This document shows, one piece after another, positions 16,741 to 24,375 of a stretch of 40,045 nucleotides of DNA; position 1 is the stretch's first letter, and every line of letters starts with the position of its first letter. The notes beneath the pieces are model-generated. The model had not been told where the DNA came from. It saw only the letters and a list, made by a program, of their open reading frames with translations, and searched no databases. The position numbers were made by a program, and so were the translations under genes. Source of the stretch: Candidatus Haladaptatiplasma halalkaliphilum (GTDB lineage: Archaea > Thermoplasmatota > Thermoplasmata > Halarchaeoplasmatales > Halarchaeoplasmataceae). The DNA lies in assembly GCA_019594055.1 (NCBI GenBank), contig JAFDTY010000007.1:1-40045 (forward strand), in the 5' to 3' direction.

Positions 16741-18224
16741 AAGGAAAAAAGCTAACTTTAATGGTAGCCACCGTGGTACTGGTTTCTCTGTTCACCTCGG
16801 GGTGTACTGAGGACCCGGAATACGCACTAGATGTAGTTGGTGGTATAGTACTTGAGGAATCCCATGATCAGATACGTATCCGTTCCATATCACCAAACAC
16901 GGAGATAGTGGTGCAAGGTTTCCAGGGTAACATAGAGGTGACTAACTCTCACCTAGATTCGACCATAGAAGGTGTGAATGAGTATACCATTGATACATCT
17001 ATCATCCACCTGGAGATCCCTGATAAAAAGGAGAGGACCATAACCATAGATGCACCTGAAAAGACTGAGTTCAATTTCGCAGTCATCGGTGATACCCAGG
17101 GAATGAACAATATATTCCAGATCGCAGTTGATGATATGGAGGGGATAGAATTCCTCATACATACGGGGGACCTGACTCCCCACTCAAGGCAAAATGAATA
17201 CGATGCAGTCATGGAGGTCATAGACAACGCAGAATTTCCGGTGTACACCACTATCGGAAATCACGACAACCGATTCGATGGTACCGAGATATATGAAAGG
17301 ATCCTTGGACCTACGGAGTATTCCTTCGTTTACTCTGAATACAATTTTATATTTCTGGATACATCGGAGCTATCCTTGACAGAGAATCAGATAGGCTGGA
17401 TAGACACACAGGTGCTGGAGGATAAGCAGAACGTCATAGTCACCCACTCGCCATACTACGATCCCTTCGGAGGTGACCATACACTTGACCCGGCCTCCGA
17501 TGAGATGCTTGAACAGTACCTTTCTGAGGGAAGAATAGATGTGTTCATGGCCGGTCATATACATGCTTATCATCAGGATGTATCACAGAATATGCAGCGC
17601 TTGATAACCGGCGGCGGTGGCGGATCACTGGTCAAAGGAGTACACCATTACACTCATGTGACCGTAGATAGCACCGGGATGAGCTTCGAGAAAGTTCCAA
17701 TAGATACGCCTGAGCAAAACATATACAGTATCACGGTCAGGTGCAGAACACAGAGTGAGGAGATCACATACGAGCGACTACTGCAGATCATGAGCCAGGA
17801 TGGAGTATCCGGGGTATCGTCTTTCCAGAATCAATTCGGTAATCAGAGGGGAGAGGCATATTACAGCGGCATAAGGATCAGTACACTACTGGAGGCTGTA
17901 GGTGGGATGAGTGAGGACGATACATTGATGATAGAATCCATAGACGGTCATACACAGGAATTCGGGTATCTGAACGTGTATCCTGACGGGTACTTCCTAT
18001 CCGAACAGGGGGAGTTCATCCTGGCTTTGACTTATAACAATCAGACCATCGACGAATGGAGGGATGGCCCCAGAGCCGTGTTCATACCGGCCGACGGTTA
18101 TTACGATAATCAGAACTGTGAGAATACATCTTACGAAGGGCAGGGATGGAACCTGTACGAGTCCGCCGGTGCAAGGTGGGTAAAGTATGTAAAAACTATA
18201 ACGGTGGTTAGAGGTGGAGCTTAG
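16737..18224 (+). CDS. Lipoprotein metallophosphoesterase with C-terminal sulfite-oxidase-fold-like domain
   Basis: A 495-residue exported lipoprotein: the signal ends in LFTSGC, with Cys23 as the lipidated residue. After a short beta-rich region comes a calcineurin-like phosphoesterase domain with Asp119 (GDT), Asp145 (GDL), Asn175-His176 (GNHD), His237 (THSP) and His274/His276 (GHIH), the two-metal active site of the purple-acid-phosphatase/3',5'-cyclic phosphodiesterase superfamily. From about 330 the protein continues as one copy of the domain found four times in the upstream gene product (SSFQNQFGN, YYSGIRISTLLEAV, EWRDGPRAVF). It would release phosphate from an external substrate held by that domain. 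Its ATG overlaps the previous stop and its end overlaps the S-component start by 11 bases, so the three proteins are made together. The natural substrate is unknown. Confidence 0.85.
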   Translation: MKGKKLTLMVATVVLVSLFTSGCTEDPEYALDVVGGIVLEESHDQIRIRSISPNTEIVVQGFQGNIEVTNSHLDSTIEGVNEYTIDTSIIHLEIPDKKERTITIDAPEKTEFNFAVIGDTQGMNNIFQIAVDDMEGIEFLIHTGDLTPHSRQNEYDAVMEVIDNAEFPVYTTIGNHDNRFDGTEIYERILGPTEYSFVYSEYNFIFLDTSELSLTENQIGWIDTQVLEDKQNVIVTHSPYYDPFGGDHTLDPASDEMLEQYLSEGRIDVFMAGHIHAYHQDVSQNMQRLITGGGGGSLVKGVHHYTHVTVDSTGMSFEKVPIDTPEQNIYSITVRCRTQSEEITYERLLQIMSQDGVSGVSSFQNQFGNQRGEAYYSGIRISTLLEAVGGMSEDDTLMIESIDGHTQEFGYLNVYPDGYFLSEQGEFILALTYNNQTIDEWRDGPRAVFIPADGYYDNQNCENTSYEGQGWNLYESAGARWVKYVKTITVVRGGA

Positions 18225-19251
18225 ATATCATTTCACTACAAAGGATCTCGTGACCATCGCACTGCTGTCGGCTTTAGGCGGTGGTCTATCCACCTACATA
18301 GGTTACTTGGGTAACTTGGTCAATCGTATGGTCGGTGTCCCCTTCGGTGCCGGTCAATTCATGGCAGGGCTACACGTTATATGGATAGTTCTTGCGGTGG
18401 GCATCACGAGAAAAAAGGGCGTGGGGACCGCCACTGGCTTGCTGAAGGGGATGGTAGAATTGTTCATGGGCGGGACCCACGGAGTGGTCATATTGGTGGT
18501 TTCCCTGGTGCAGGGATTGTTGGTGGATGCAGTTTTGTTCAGAGACAGTACGAAAGAAGACCGTGACCTGATACCATACTCCATAGCAGGAGGGCTTTCG
18601 GCAGCATCCAACGTGATCGTATTCCAGACATTTTTCTTCGCAGGAGTTCCCATGATCCTCATCCTTATGCTCACCATGTTAGCCTTTGGGTCCGGGGTCA
18701 TATTCGGTGGTTACATCACCCTTCAGATGATGGATTCACTGGCGCAGGGTGGTTTGATACATAGAACCGTTAAAACAAAGGATGAAAAACCGACCTACAT
18801 CAAGTATGCTAGTATCGCAGTAACTGTGATATTTCTAACGACTTTTACCATCGGCGGTGTTTACTATTTCAACAATATCTACGTCCCTCCGGGTTCGCAA
18901 GAGATCCAAATAACGGGTAACGTGAACAACGAGTACGTGTTCGTTCACCATGATTTCGCAGAACACGAGATCACCATCTCGGCAGAGCTGATAGGCTCGG
19001 TCACCCATGTGCCCGAAAGAAATTACACGGGCATCCCGTTAAACATCGTTCTGGAAACAGCAGGTCCAATGGAAGGGAGTTCAAGGATCGTCGTGACGGC
19101 TACCGATGGTTATTCGGCTATCTTTAACTACAACGAGATCGCAGACGATACTGTGATAATCTCTTACCATGACCAGCGATACAATATAGTGGCAAAGGGA
19201 TATGACGGAGCTTATTGGGTAAAGGATGTCTATGAGATCAGAGTCGAATAA
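18214..19251 (+). CDS. ECF transporter S component (YkoE-like) fused to an extracytoplasmic domain
   Basis: A 345-residue membrane protein. Residues 1-190 resemble the YkoE family of ECF substrate-binding components (HFTTKDLVTIALLSAL, GITRKKGVGTATGLLKGMVE, GTHGVVILVVSLVQGLLVD); Bacillus YkoE is linked to thiamin or its hydroxymethylpyrimidine precursor. A further membrane segment (about 195-218, ASIAVTVIFLTTFTIGGVYYF) leads to an outward domain (222-345) with YTGIPLNIVLETAG, VTATDGYSAIFNY and YWVKDVYEIRV, the same domain as in the two upstream products. I know of no standard S component with such a domain. The start is GTG at 18214, inside the end of the previous gene; the ATPase gene begins 26 bases before its stop. 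The substrate is not proven; a cofactor-like molecule is likely. Confidence 0.82.
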   Translation: MELRYHFTTKDLVTIALLSALGGGLSTYIGYLGNLVNRMVGVPFGAGQFMAGLHVIWIVLAVGITRKKGVGTATGLLKGMVELFMGGTHGVVILVVSLVQGLLVDAVLFRDSTKEDRDLIPYSIAGGLSAASNVIVFQTFFFAGVPMILILMLTMLAFGSGVIFGGYITLQMMDSLAQGGLIHRTVKTKDEKPTYIKYASIAVTVIFLTTFTIGGVYYFNNIYVPPGSQEIQITGNVNNEYVFVHHDFAEHEITISAELIGSVTHVPERNYTGIPLNIVLETAGPMEGSSRIVVTATDGYSAIFNYNEIADDTVIISYHDQRYNIVAKGYDGAYWVKDVYEIRVE

Positions 19252-20701
19252 AGCTTTGGTGGATGTACGGGGGTTGAGCATCAGATACCCGAGCAGGGAC
19301 CGTAAAGCAGTGGATGACATCTCTTTTACCATAGGTAAAGGGGAGTTCGTCTGGCTCATGGGTGACAGTGCATCGGGTAAATCTACTTTGATGAACTGTT
19401 TATGCGGGTTCATACCCCATATAATCCCCGCCGAAGTTGAAGGTAAGATAGTCTTCCGTGGAAGTGACGCCCTTAGCCCACTGCAACTTTCCAGGTATAT
19501 CGCCATGGTGCACCAGGACCCGGAGACACAATTTTGTACGGAATATGTTGAAGATGAGATAGCCTTCGGTCTGGAGAACAGAAAACTATCTCGACGAAAG
19601 ATAGACAAGATCATCCGAACAACCTTGGAGGACTTGAACTGCGGTGAACTAAGACACAGAAGATTGCACACTCTTTCAGGTGGAGAAAAGCAGAAGATAG
19701 CCATAGCATCTATGTTGGCTTTGAACCCCGAAGTACTCATCCTGGACGAACCAACATCCAATCTTGACCGGAGGTCCATGGATGAAGTGCTCAAGGCCAT
19801 AGAGAACGTGAGTAGGAAGAGTAGGGTGTTGACCATAATACTATCAGAGCACCGCATAGGGGGTCTGATTGATCAGGTGGATCGAGTATTGAAGATGGAG
19901 CACGGCGGACTATCAAAGGACATAGTTGACTTTCAAGACCGGACGGCGAAAGAAAAGAAAGGATTATCGGACTACTCCTTCCCCGAATATAAAAGAGTGC
20001 ATAGTTCACCCCGTAAGACCATCTTAAAGTTGGACGGTATCTGTCACGCCATCGATGGCAAAAAAATATTGAGGGACATCTCATTCCAGGTCCAAAGAGG
20101 AGATATATTAGCTGTGATGGGGAGGAACGGTTCCGGCAAAACAACATTGGCAAAGGTGATCTCCGGGCTTTTTGAAGTACAGGAAGGCAGGGTCAAACTA
20201 TCGGATATGGTCCTGGATAGCACCCACAAAATACCACCTTACAGGGTGGGTGAGAAGATAGGATTCGTATTCCAAAATCCCAATCACCAGATATTCGAGA
20301 ATACCTTGAGAGAGGAGATGATGTTCGGTCCGAAAAATTTTTCAAAGGGGATCGACAACGGTAAAAGAAAACTTCAGACCATGACTTCAAGGGAAGATCT
20401 GACCCCAGATACACATCCCCATACCCTAAGCTTCGGGCAAAAGAGAAGGTTGAACGTTTACTCGTCGTCACTCCACGACCCGGACATGCTGATCATCGAC
20501 GAGCCTTTCTCGGGCCAGGACCACGAAAACGCCCTGAAGATAGCGGATATAATGGATGATTTTTGGAGGCAGGGTAAAACACTTATCGTGGTAAACCACG
20601 ACATCGATTTCACAAAAAAATTCTGCACACGAGTTATCGTACTCAAACGCGGTAGGGTCGTTTACGACGGAGTACCGAATAAATTGAAGGAGGTGGTTTA
20701 G
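19226..20701 (+). CDS. ecfA: ECF transporter double ATPase (YkoD-like)
   Basis: A 491-residue cytoplasmic protein with two ABC ATPase domains in one chain, as in YkoD. Domain 1 has Walker A GDSASGKST (46-54), signature LSGGE (150-154), Walker B LILDEP with Glu175, and the H-loop His209. Domain 2 has Walker A GRNGSGKTT (299-307), signature LSFGQ (401-405), Walker B LIIDEP with Glu426, and His458. All catalytic residues are present in both halves. It powers the ECF transporter together with the S component before it and the T component after it, in the same gene order as Bacillus ykoEDC. The start ATG at 19226 overlaps the S component by 26 bases; an ATG two codons later is possible. Confidence 0.93.
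   Translation: MSMRSESNKALVDVRGLSIRYPSRDRKAVDDISFTIGKGEFVWLMGDSASGKSTLMNCLCGFIPHIIPAEVEGKIVFRGSDALSPLQLSRYIAMVHQDPETQFCTEYVEDEIAFGLENRKLSRRKIDKIIRTTLEDLNCGELRHRRLHTLSGGEKQKIAIASMLALNPEVLILDEPTSNLDRRSMDEVLKAIENVSRKSRVLTIILSEHRIGGLIDQVDRVLKMEHGGLSKDIVDFQDRTAKEKKGLSDYSFPEYKRVHSSPRKTILKLDGICHAIDGKKILRDISFQVQRGDILAVMGRNGSGKTTLAKVISGLFEVQEGRVKLSDMVLDSTHKIPPYRVGEKIGFVFQNPNHQIFENTLREEMMFGPKNFSKGIDNGKRKLQTMTSREDLTPDTHPHTLSFGQKRRLNVYSSSLHDPDMLIIDEPFSGQDHENALKIADIMDDFWRQGKTLIVVNHDIDFTKKFCTRVIVLKRGRVVYDGVPNKLKEVV
20689..20695 (+). promoter_or_regulatory. Strong Shine-Dalgarno that points to a CTG start for the T component
   Basis: GGAGGTG is a perfect match to the archaeal 16S anti-Shine-Dalgarno. It lies 6 bases before CTG at 20702 but 15 bases before the first GTG at 20711, so the spacing favours the CTG. 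Confidence 0.6.
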
Positions 20702-21418
20702 CTGTCAAAGGTGAATCCGGTGGTCAAATTATTTGCGCTGGTCATGGGTGCGGTGATGGTCTTCCTGGTACATTCGGTGATCATGCTGCTGTGCTTCGTA
20801 TGCATACTCGTAGCACTGAAATATGTCTACAATGTCAGGGGACGCTTCGGAAAGAGCGTGATCGCTTTGGTCGTAGCCATATTCCTGGCACAGATCATAT
20901 TCGTCCCCGAGGGAGAACCGTTGATGGGATATGGTTTTTTACAGGTAACCACCGGCAGTATCGAAAGGGGTTTCGTCATCTCCGGCAGGTTTTTCTCCCT
21001 GATAACCATGTCCTGGCTGTTCGTGGGAACCACTGAGCCACGGGAACTGGCATCGGGACTGACCCAGGTGGGTGTTCCCTACCGCTTCAGTTTTTTACTC
21101 ATACTGGCAATGAGATTCGTGCCCATATTCCAGTTCGAATTATCCAACGTTCAAGAGGCCCAGAAGATACGGGGGCTGAAGATCGATAAAAACATACGGG
21201 GGTTGGTCCGTTCCGTGAGGTACACCACGGTGCCCTTGCTCTTCTCCGCCATGTCCAAGGTGAACACATTAGCGTCCTCCATGGAGGGCCGGGGTTTCGG
21301 GATGTATCGCAAAAAAACATTTCTGCACCCTGTGAAATTTACTTCATGGGACCTGGCTTTGACCTTATCCATGTTGATATTCAGCTTCGAAGTATACTAT
21401 CTAAGCCGACTTCTTTGA
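20702..21418 (+). CDS. ecfT: ECF transporter T component (EcfT/YkoC-like)
   Basis: A 238-residue (from CTG) or 235-residue (from GTG at 20711) membrane protein. It has hydrophobic segments at about 10-35, 50-68, 95-110 and near the C-terminus (AL TLSMLIFSFEVYYL region). Two cytoplasmic coupling motifs typical of EcfT, AQKIRG (153-158) and SMEGRGFG (193-200), contact the ATPase grooves. It forms the scaffold joining the S component to the ATPases. The start is unusual: the best-placed ribosome site predicts CTG directly after the ATPase stop, giving LSKVNPVVKL, a typical EcfT N-terminus. Its last 38 bases overlap, tail to tail, with the reverse-strand kinase-like gene. Confidence 0.88.
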   Translation: MSKVNPVVKLFALVMGAVMVFLVHSVIMLLCFVCILVALKYVYNVRGRFGKSVIALVVAIFLAQIIFVPEGEPLMGYGFLQVTTGSIERGFVISGRFFSLITMSWLFVGTTEPRELASGLTQVGVPYRFSFLLILAMRFVPIFQFELSNVQEAQKIRGLKIDKNIRGLVRSVRYTTVPLLFSAMSKVNTLASSMEGRGFGMYRKKTFLHPVKFTSWDLALTLSMLIFSFEVYYLSRLL

Positions 21419-22067
21419 TCCTGGCAGCCCATCCTTTCAACCTGTCACCTTGGGTACCATACTCGGAGTAATGAAGTATAGACTCCACTACATGGGCGGT
21501 CAGGTCCGTTCTATCCTTACCCATCGAGTCAAAATATTCGCCTATGAAGTGGTCGACATGATCAAATCTCTCACGGGTGAAAGAGGGTTCCATCCGCAAT
21601 ATCGACGTGCACATATCGGCTACATCCCTCAGATGGTTGTCCCGTCGGGATTCCTCGAAGTCTATGCCGTAGACGCCCGTAGGTGTGAGTATGAAGTTTG
21701 CCAGGATGCAGTCTCCCCTGCGCCTTTCAAGCTCAAAGGACATGTGGAAGTGGGATAACCATCGGGCCACGGCGGTGAGCATCTTGCTCGCCTTTTCACC
21801 GGGGGATCCGAAAAGTTCCTTGCAGTTTATACCGTGTATGTACTCCAGTATCAGGGTGCCCCCGGTGATACCGATTATCTCCGGGACCTGGATACCTCTG
21901 ACACGGCACTCCCTCAACACCCTTTCCTCCACGTGAAGCAGGTCCTTGCGTTCCCCGTCGTACCTTTTCCCGATACGCTCCTCGCCTCTGTACTCCACCA
22001 GATGCACGGAGTTCTTTTTACTTTTGAAGGTCTTCAATACCTTTAACCCGGGATGGCTCGAATCCAT
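21381..22067 (-). CDS. Protein-kinase-like protein
   Basis: A 228-residue protein with the small-kinase pattern of prokaryotic Kdo/RIO/Bud32-like enzymes: a likely ATP lysine at Lys34 (RIGKRY), an acidic residue in the following helix, a catalytic-loop-like RRGDCILANFI (Asp119, Asn124) and a metal-binding IDFEES (Asp136). The loop lacks the usual His before Gly-Asp. It may phosphorylate a small molecule, lipid or protein; I cannot name the family. It is cytoplasmic, with no membrane segment. The ATG at 22067 fits a TATA box about 27 bases upstream; an ATG four codons earlier (22079) would leave only about 15 bases. It is convergent with ecfT (38-base overlap). Confidence 0.72.
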   Translation of the reverse strand: MDSSHPGLKVLKTFKSKKNSVHLVEYRGEERIGKRYDGERKDLLHVEERVLRECRVRGIQVPEIIGITGGTLILEYIHGINCKELFGSPGEKASKMLTAVARWLSHFHMSFELERRRGDCILANFILTPTGVYGIDFEESRRDNHLRDVADMCTSILRMEPSFTRERFDHVDHFIGEYFDSMGKDRTDLTAHVVESILHYSEYGTQGDRLKGWAARIKEVGLDSILRS

Positions 22068-22070
22068 ATG

Positions 22071-22098
22071 TACCACCATAGAGGTGGTGGTATATATC
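22071..22098 (-). promoter_or_regulatory. Promoter of the kinase-like gene with a 7-base inverted repeat
   Basis: GATATATA (22091-22098, read on the reverse strand) is about 27 bases from the ATG at 22067. TACCACC (22071-22077) and GGTGGTA (22086-22092) form an inverted repeat covering the interval from the TATA box to the presumed transcription start, a good position for a repressor. Confidence 0.4.
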
Positions 22099-22124
22099 AG
22101 TAGGGATTAACTAAGGGATCCAAG

Positions 22125-22174
22125 ATGCTGCCAACCGCGATAAAAACCACAACGATTATATATGCTGCCAACCG
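22125..22174 (+). repeat. Two 13-base direct repeats flanking the lipoprotein promoter
   Basis: ATGCTGCCAACCG occurs at 22125-22137 and 22162-22174, 37 bases apart start to start. One copy lies upstream of the TATA box and one covers the end of the TATA box and the region just downstream. This suggests paired binding sites for a regulator. Confidence 0.5.
22156..22163 (+). promoter_or_regulatory. TATA box of the lipoprotein gene
   Basis: TTATATAT is centred about 26 bases before the ATG at 22186. This supports that start over the in-frame ATG at 22162, which overlaps the box. Confidence 0.5.
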
Positions 22175-22185
22175 GTGGGAAAAAT

Positions 22186-22689
22186 ATGAGAAAGAATATC
22201 TATGCCATCGGAATACTGATCCTCTGTGTTGCCCTGGCTTTCAGCGGCTGCACCGATAATGGCGAAGACAACGGTAACGGTAACGGTACCGATTTTGTCG
22301 AACAGGCTTCCAGCCTGAGATTCACGGTTGAAGCAACCACCACCGAAGGGCACGGCACACTGACCTGGAGTGCCAAAAATATCGGTACTGAAAATTTGAA
22401 ATTAATGATGGAAGGAACCATGGACGGCGAAGAATTCGGTAATATATTGAACGGTGAAACACGTTGGATGTGGTACCTGGAAGACGGCGAATGGATTTTG
22501 AATGAGATACCTGAAGAGTCCTGGAACACGTTTTGGGATGTATGGAAACAGACATTCGAAGGATACCGAAGTTCCCTGTCATCATGGACCGGTGGCGAGT
22601 ACACCTACACCGACGGTCAGGGAAACACGGTTAGGATCTACAATGTACAGATCAACCCGAACCTACCGGATCCTCTGTTCGCACCCTGA
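22186..22689 (+). CDS. Small archaeal lipoprotein of unknown function
   Basis: A 167-residue protein whose signal peptide ends in the lipobox LAFSGC, with Cys22 as the lipidated residue. A short Asn/Gly/Asp-rich spacer (NGEDNGNGNG) tethers a beta-rich domain with many Trp and Gly residues (RWMWYLEDGEWIL, SWNTFWDVWKQTF, GGEYTYTDGQGNTVRIYNV). This resembles lipoproteins that fold like LolA-type or copper-binding beta barrels, but I cannot assign a family. It is likely on the outer face of the membrane. It is convergent with the heliorhodopsin gene, with 15 bases between stops. The paired repeats at its promoter suggest specific regulation. Confidence 0.75.
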   Translation: MRKNIYAIGILILCVALAFSGCTDNGEDNGNGNGTDFVEQASSLRFTVEATTTEGHGTLTWSAKNIGTENLKLMMEGTMDGEEFGNILNGETRWMWYLEDGEWILNEIPEESWNTFWDVWKQTFEGYRSSLSSWTGGEYTYTDGQGNTVRIYNVQINPNLPDPLFAP

Positions 22690-22704
22690 GTCTGTAAATA
22701 AGCG

Positions 22705-23475
22705 CTAAGGCCTCAACGTGCCGAAGAATACCTGCCATGCCAGTGCGGACTTTGCCACCAGACTCAGTATAACATACATCCTTTCGCCGTAGAGGTAATC
22801 CTTCCACTTACCTATCTTCTTGTACTGGAGGAACATGTTGATGGCGAAGAGGTTGAAGAACACGAGCAGTGAAAAATATATGCCGATGACGAAGTTCGGT
22901 ACGTTGCCGCCGGAGGCTATGAGTGATCCGCCGAAGTAGATGCCGATGACCACCCAAGGGGCCGCCCCTGCGAGACAGCCTATGATGTATGAGGTCCAAT
23001 CCACCCTTTCAGTTAGCTGATTGTGCTTCTCCATCATCAACCCCATGAGATTCATGACCGCTACCAGTACGAACAGGGCCACCAGCAGGGCTAGGTCGTA
23101 GATGCCCGTGAGCATGGCGATTATCACTATCATCACCGATGCACTGAAGGAGTACTCGTACCAGCGATAGGGGTTCATGTGCCTTTCGAGAAAATTTCTG
23201 TACCTGTCGAACAGTACTGTGGATATGCAAAAGTGTGCGATGGCCGACATGAACAGGAACAGGGCCACCAGGGGTGCAAGCTGCACCAGGAAAAGGTCAC
23301 TGGTCACCGGTTCCAGTGAGCGGGTCACCTCGTTGAACTCCAGCCAGGTCACCTGTACGGGCCATGCATTGTTGTTGCTTACCGCTATCATCAACAGGCC
23401 CTGGAGCATGTGGAGGACACCCATGGCGAGGTTGAAATTCTTCAGTTTCCCGTAAACATCGTTACCGCCTTTCAT
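22705..23475 (-). CDS. Heliorhodopsin
   Basis: A 256-residue seven-helix membrane protein. The third-helix motif RWYEYSFSAS (Glu107 is the expected counterion) and the last-helix motif GERMYVILSLVAKSALAWQVFFGTL (in two parts, Ser238 and the retinal Schiff-base Lys242) are the heliorhodopsin signature; His22 and His81 match the two pocket histidines of described members. Length and residue numbering agree closely with known heliorhodopsins. These bind retinal, face the membrane with inverted topology, have a long photocycle and do not pump ions; a sensory or enzyme-regulating role is suspected. It diverges from the nitrilase-family gene across 111 bases. No retinal-synthesis gene is in the window, so retinal must come from elsewhere. 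A TATA-like AATATTTATG lies about 30 bases before the start. Confidence 0.93.
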   Translation of the reverse strand: MKGGNDVYGKLKNFNLAMGVLHMLQGLLMIAVSNNNAWPVQVTWLEFNEVTRSLEPVTSDLFLVQLAPLVALFLFMSAIAHFCISTVLFDRYRNFLERHMNPYRWYEYSFSASVMIVIIAMLTGIYDLALLVALFVLVAVMNLMGLMMEKHNQLTERVDWTSYIIGCLAGAAPWVVIGIYFGGSLIASGGNVPNFVIGIYFSLLVFFNLFAINMFLQYKKIGKWKDYLYGERMYVILSLVAKSALAWQVFFGTLRP

Positions 23476-23500
23476 GATATGGTGAACACTCGACCTAGTA

Positions 23501-23510
23501 CATAAATATT
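23501..23510 (-). promoter_or_regulatory. TATA-like box of the heliorhodopsin gene in the divergent region
   Basis: AATATTTATG on the reverse strand, about 30 bases before the heliorhodopsin ATG. The 111-base region is shared with the forward nitrilase-family gene, which has a GGAG about 10 bases before its ATG. Confidence 0.35.
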
Positions 23511-23586
23511 CTCAAAACGATGTGATCTCCGTGACGAAACATTTACATCCGAGTGACGATACCCGTAAAAAAAGGAGTAGAACAAC

Positions 23587-24360
23587 ATGAAAGATTTCAA
23601 GGTCGCGGTAGCACAGATGAACATGAAGCTAGGTGATAAGAAGGAAAACATGGAGAAGGCGGAAGGATTCGTCTCCAAGGCCACCGCCGCGGGAGCGGAT
23701 TTCGTGGTGCTCCCCGAGTACCTACCCACCGGCAGTACACCGGAAAGATTCGACGAGTTAGCGGAGCCCGCCTCCGGCCCGTCCGTCCATGAGCTGCAGC
23801 GTATGTCGAAGCAGTACGACATCCACATCGCCGCCTCCCTGGTGCAGGAGGAGAAGGGAGGATTGTACAACACCGCAGTACTCACGGGTAGGAAGGGCGA
23901 ACTGCTGGCAACCTATCGCAAGGTACACCTATTCATGGATGAGCAGGAATACGTGGAAAACGGAACCGAGACGGTGACAGTGGACACGGAATTCGGAAGG
24001 GTGGGTCTCATGATATGTTACGACACCGTCTTTCCCGAGGTGGCAAGGCGCATGGCCATGGACGGAGCGGATATCATTTTGGTACCGGCCAACTGGCCCG
24101 ACCCCTTCAAACATCAGTGGCAGCTCGCCACCTCGTCGAGAGCACTGGACAATCAGCTTTGGGTGGCTGCCGCCAACCGTGTGGGCTCCGATGAAAAGTT
24201 CAGCTACTTCGGGTGCAGTCGTGTGGTCAACCCTTATGGTATACCCGTGGCGGAATGCGGTGATGAAGAGGGTTTGGCGATTGCGGAGATAACATCGGAT
24301 TCGGCAAGGGAATTCAAGGGTATAGTCGACTTCATAAGGGACATGCAGCCCCTACCATGA
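23587..24360 (+). CDS. Nitrilase-superfamily carbon-nitrogen hydrolase (omega-amidase-like)
   Basis: A 257-residue cytoplasmic enzyme that hydrolyses a non-peptide C-N bond, usually an amide. The catalytic triad is visible: Glu44 in VLPEY, Lys112 in YRKVHLF and Cys144 in MICYDTVFPE. The length and the ending (SRVVNPYG, AEI) match single-domain amidases such as omega-amidase and carbamoylase-like enzymes; the exact substrate cannot be read from the sequence. An AAAGGAG Shine-Dalgarno precedes the ATG. It is divergent from heliorhodopsin and stops 15 bases before the end of the uppS gene on the other strand. The shared divergent promoter makes joint regulation by the same signal plausible. Confidence 0.9.
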   Translation: MKDFKVAVAQMNMKLGDKKENMEKAEGFVSKATAAGADFVVLPEYLPTGSTPERFDELAEPASGPSVHELQRMSKQYDIHIAASLVQEEKGGLYNTAVLTGRKGELLATYRKVHLFMDEQEYVENGTETVTVDTEFGRVGLMICYDTVFPEVARRMAMDGADIILVPANWPDPFKHQWQLATSSRALDNQLWVAAANRVGSDEKFSYFGCSRVVNPYGIPVAECGDEEGLAIAEITSDSAREFKGIVDFIRDMQPLP

Positions 24361-24375
24361 AAGCACGGCCCGTTT

